A stretch of DNA of 22,590 nucleotides, taken from assembly GCA_007050885.1 (NCBI GenBank), contig SMYQ01000302.1, forward strand, positions 1-22,590, written 5' to 3'. The DNA is from Candidatus Bathyarchaeota archaeon (GTDB lineage Archaea; Thermoproteota; Bathyarchaeia; 40CM-2-53-6; RBG-13-38-9). Positions 22,492 through 22,590 of this stretch are shown here, in pieces. Position 1 is the stretch's first letter; every line of letters begins with the position of its first letter. Under the pieces are notes generated by a model. It was not told where the DNA came from. It made no database searches and saw only the letters and a program-made list of their open reading frames with translations. The position numbers and the translations under genes are program-made.

Positions 22492-22590
22492 TTATACTTT
22501 TTTTAGAATACTTCCTTGGCTAGCAGATTGAACTACTTGGGAGTACCGTACTAAGTAACCTTTAGTAACGTTCGGTTGTTTTGGAGTCCA
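22492..22590 (-). CDS. ilvD: Dihydroxy-acid dehydratase, C-terminal 32 residues
   Basis: The minus strand from the window edge reads WTPKQPNVTKGYLVRYSQVV and then QSASQGSILKKV before the stop at 22494-22492. This matches the conserved IlvD/Edd C-terminal pattern (W.PP.P...rGvLakYa.lVssAs.GAv). IlvD makes the keto acids for isoleucine and valine. Only the tail is present, so assignment rests on about 30 residues. 6-phosphogluconate dehydratase is a less likely alternative. Confidence 0.75.
   Translation of the reverse strand, partial: WTPKQPNVTKGYLVRYSQVVQSASQGSILKKV

Noticed and set aside
1..22590. tRNA genes, CRISPR arrays, insertion sequences or phage genes
   Set aside because: No cloverleaf sequence, regularly spaced repeats, transposase motifs or terminal repeats were found by reading both strands.

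Overview
The window is AT-rich archaeal chromosome. The archaeal assignment rests on TATA-box promoters placed at archaeal spacing, GGTGA/GGAGG-type ribosome sites, a TrpB2-type tryptophan synthase beta chain, an F420-type LLM oxidoreductase, a single trans-polyprenyl synthase and an AbrB-ACT regulator. An uncultured member of the Thermoproteota (for example Bathyarchaeia) or an Asgard-related lineage would fit, but the sequence alone does not settle this. I saw no insertion sequence, CRISPR array, tRNA or rRNA gene, so this is core metabolic DNA rather than a mobile region.

Layout. Positions 1-1548 (minus) hold the start of a B12-binding radical-SAM protein downstream of a short GH3-like acyl-adenylating enzyme. 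Positions 1615-2022 (minus) encode a zinc-ribbon membrane protein with a Glu/Lys tract, divergent from a four-helix membrane protein at 2127-2618 (plus). TrpB2 (2755-4146, minus) faces a divergent HTH-ACT amino-acid regulator (4243-4746, plus). An AbrB-ACT regulator followed by a DUF998 membrane protein (5753 down to 4743, minus) is divergent from the histidine operon.

The histidine operon (about 5860-14764, plus) runs hisZ-hisG(short)-hisD-hisC-HAD phosphatase-hisB-hisH-hisA-hisF-hisIE with overlaps or gaps of a few bases. It encodes every step from PRPP/ATP to histidine, provided the HAD protein is the histidinol-phosphate phosphatase. Then come a trans-polyprenyl diphosphate synthase (14805-15860) and ileS (15928-18948, own TATA box). 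An LLM-class oxidoreductase (19026-19982) converges on a site-2 protease (minus, to 21076). A protein with two SIS domains (21285-22445) converges on the C-terminus of ilvD (22590 down to 22492).

The most unusual points are these. hisZ and hisH both lack an ATG, GTG or TTG start where homology requires one. ATP phosphoribosyltransferase is of the two-subunit HisG-short/HisZ type, and HisZ has lost both catalytic arginines of HisRS. A HAD protein with a very large cap sits in the operon where the phosphatase gene is otherwise missing. Two ACT-domain regulators are each divergent from an amino-acid biosynthesis gene across the same TATA decamer, TTTATATAAG, and both intergenic regions contain inverted repeats that could be operators.
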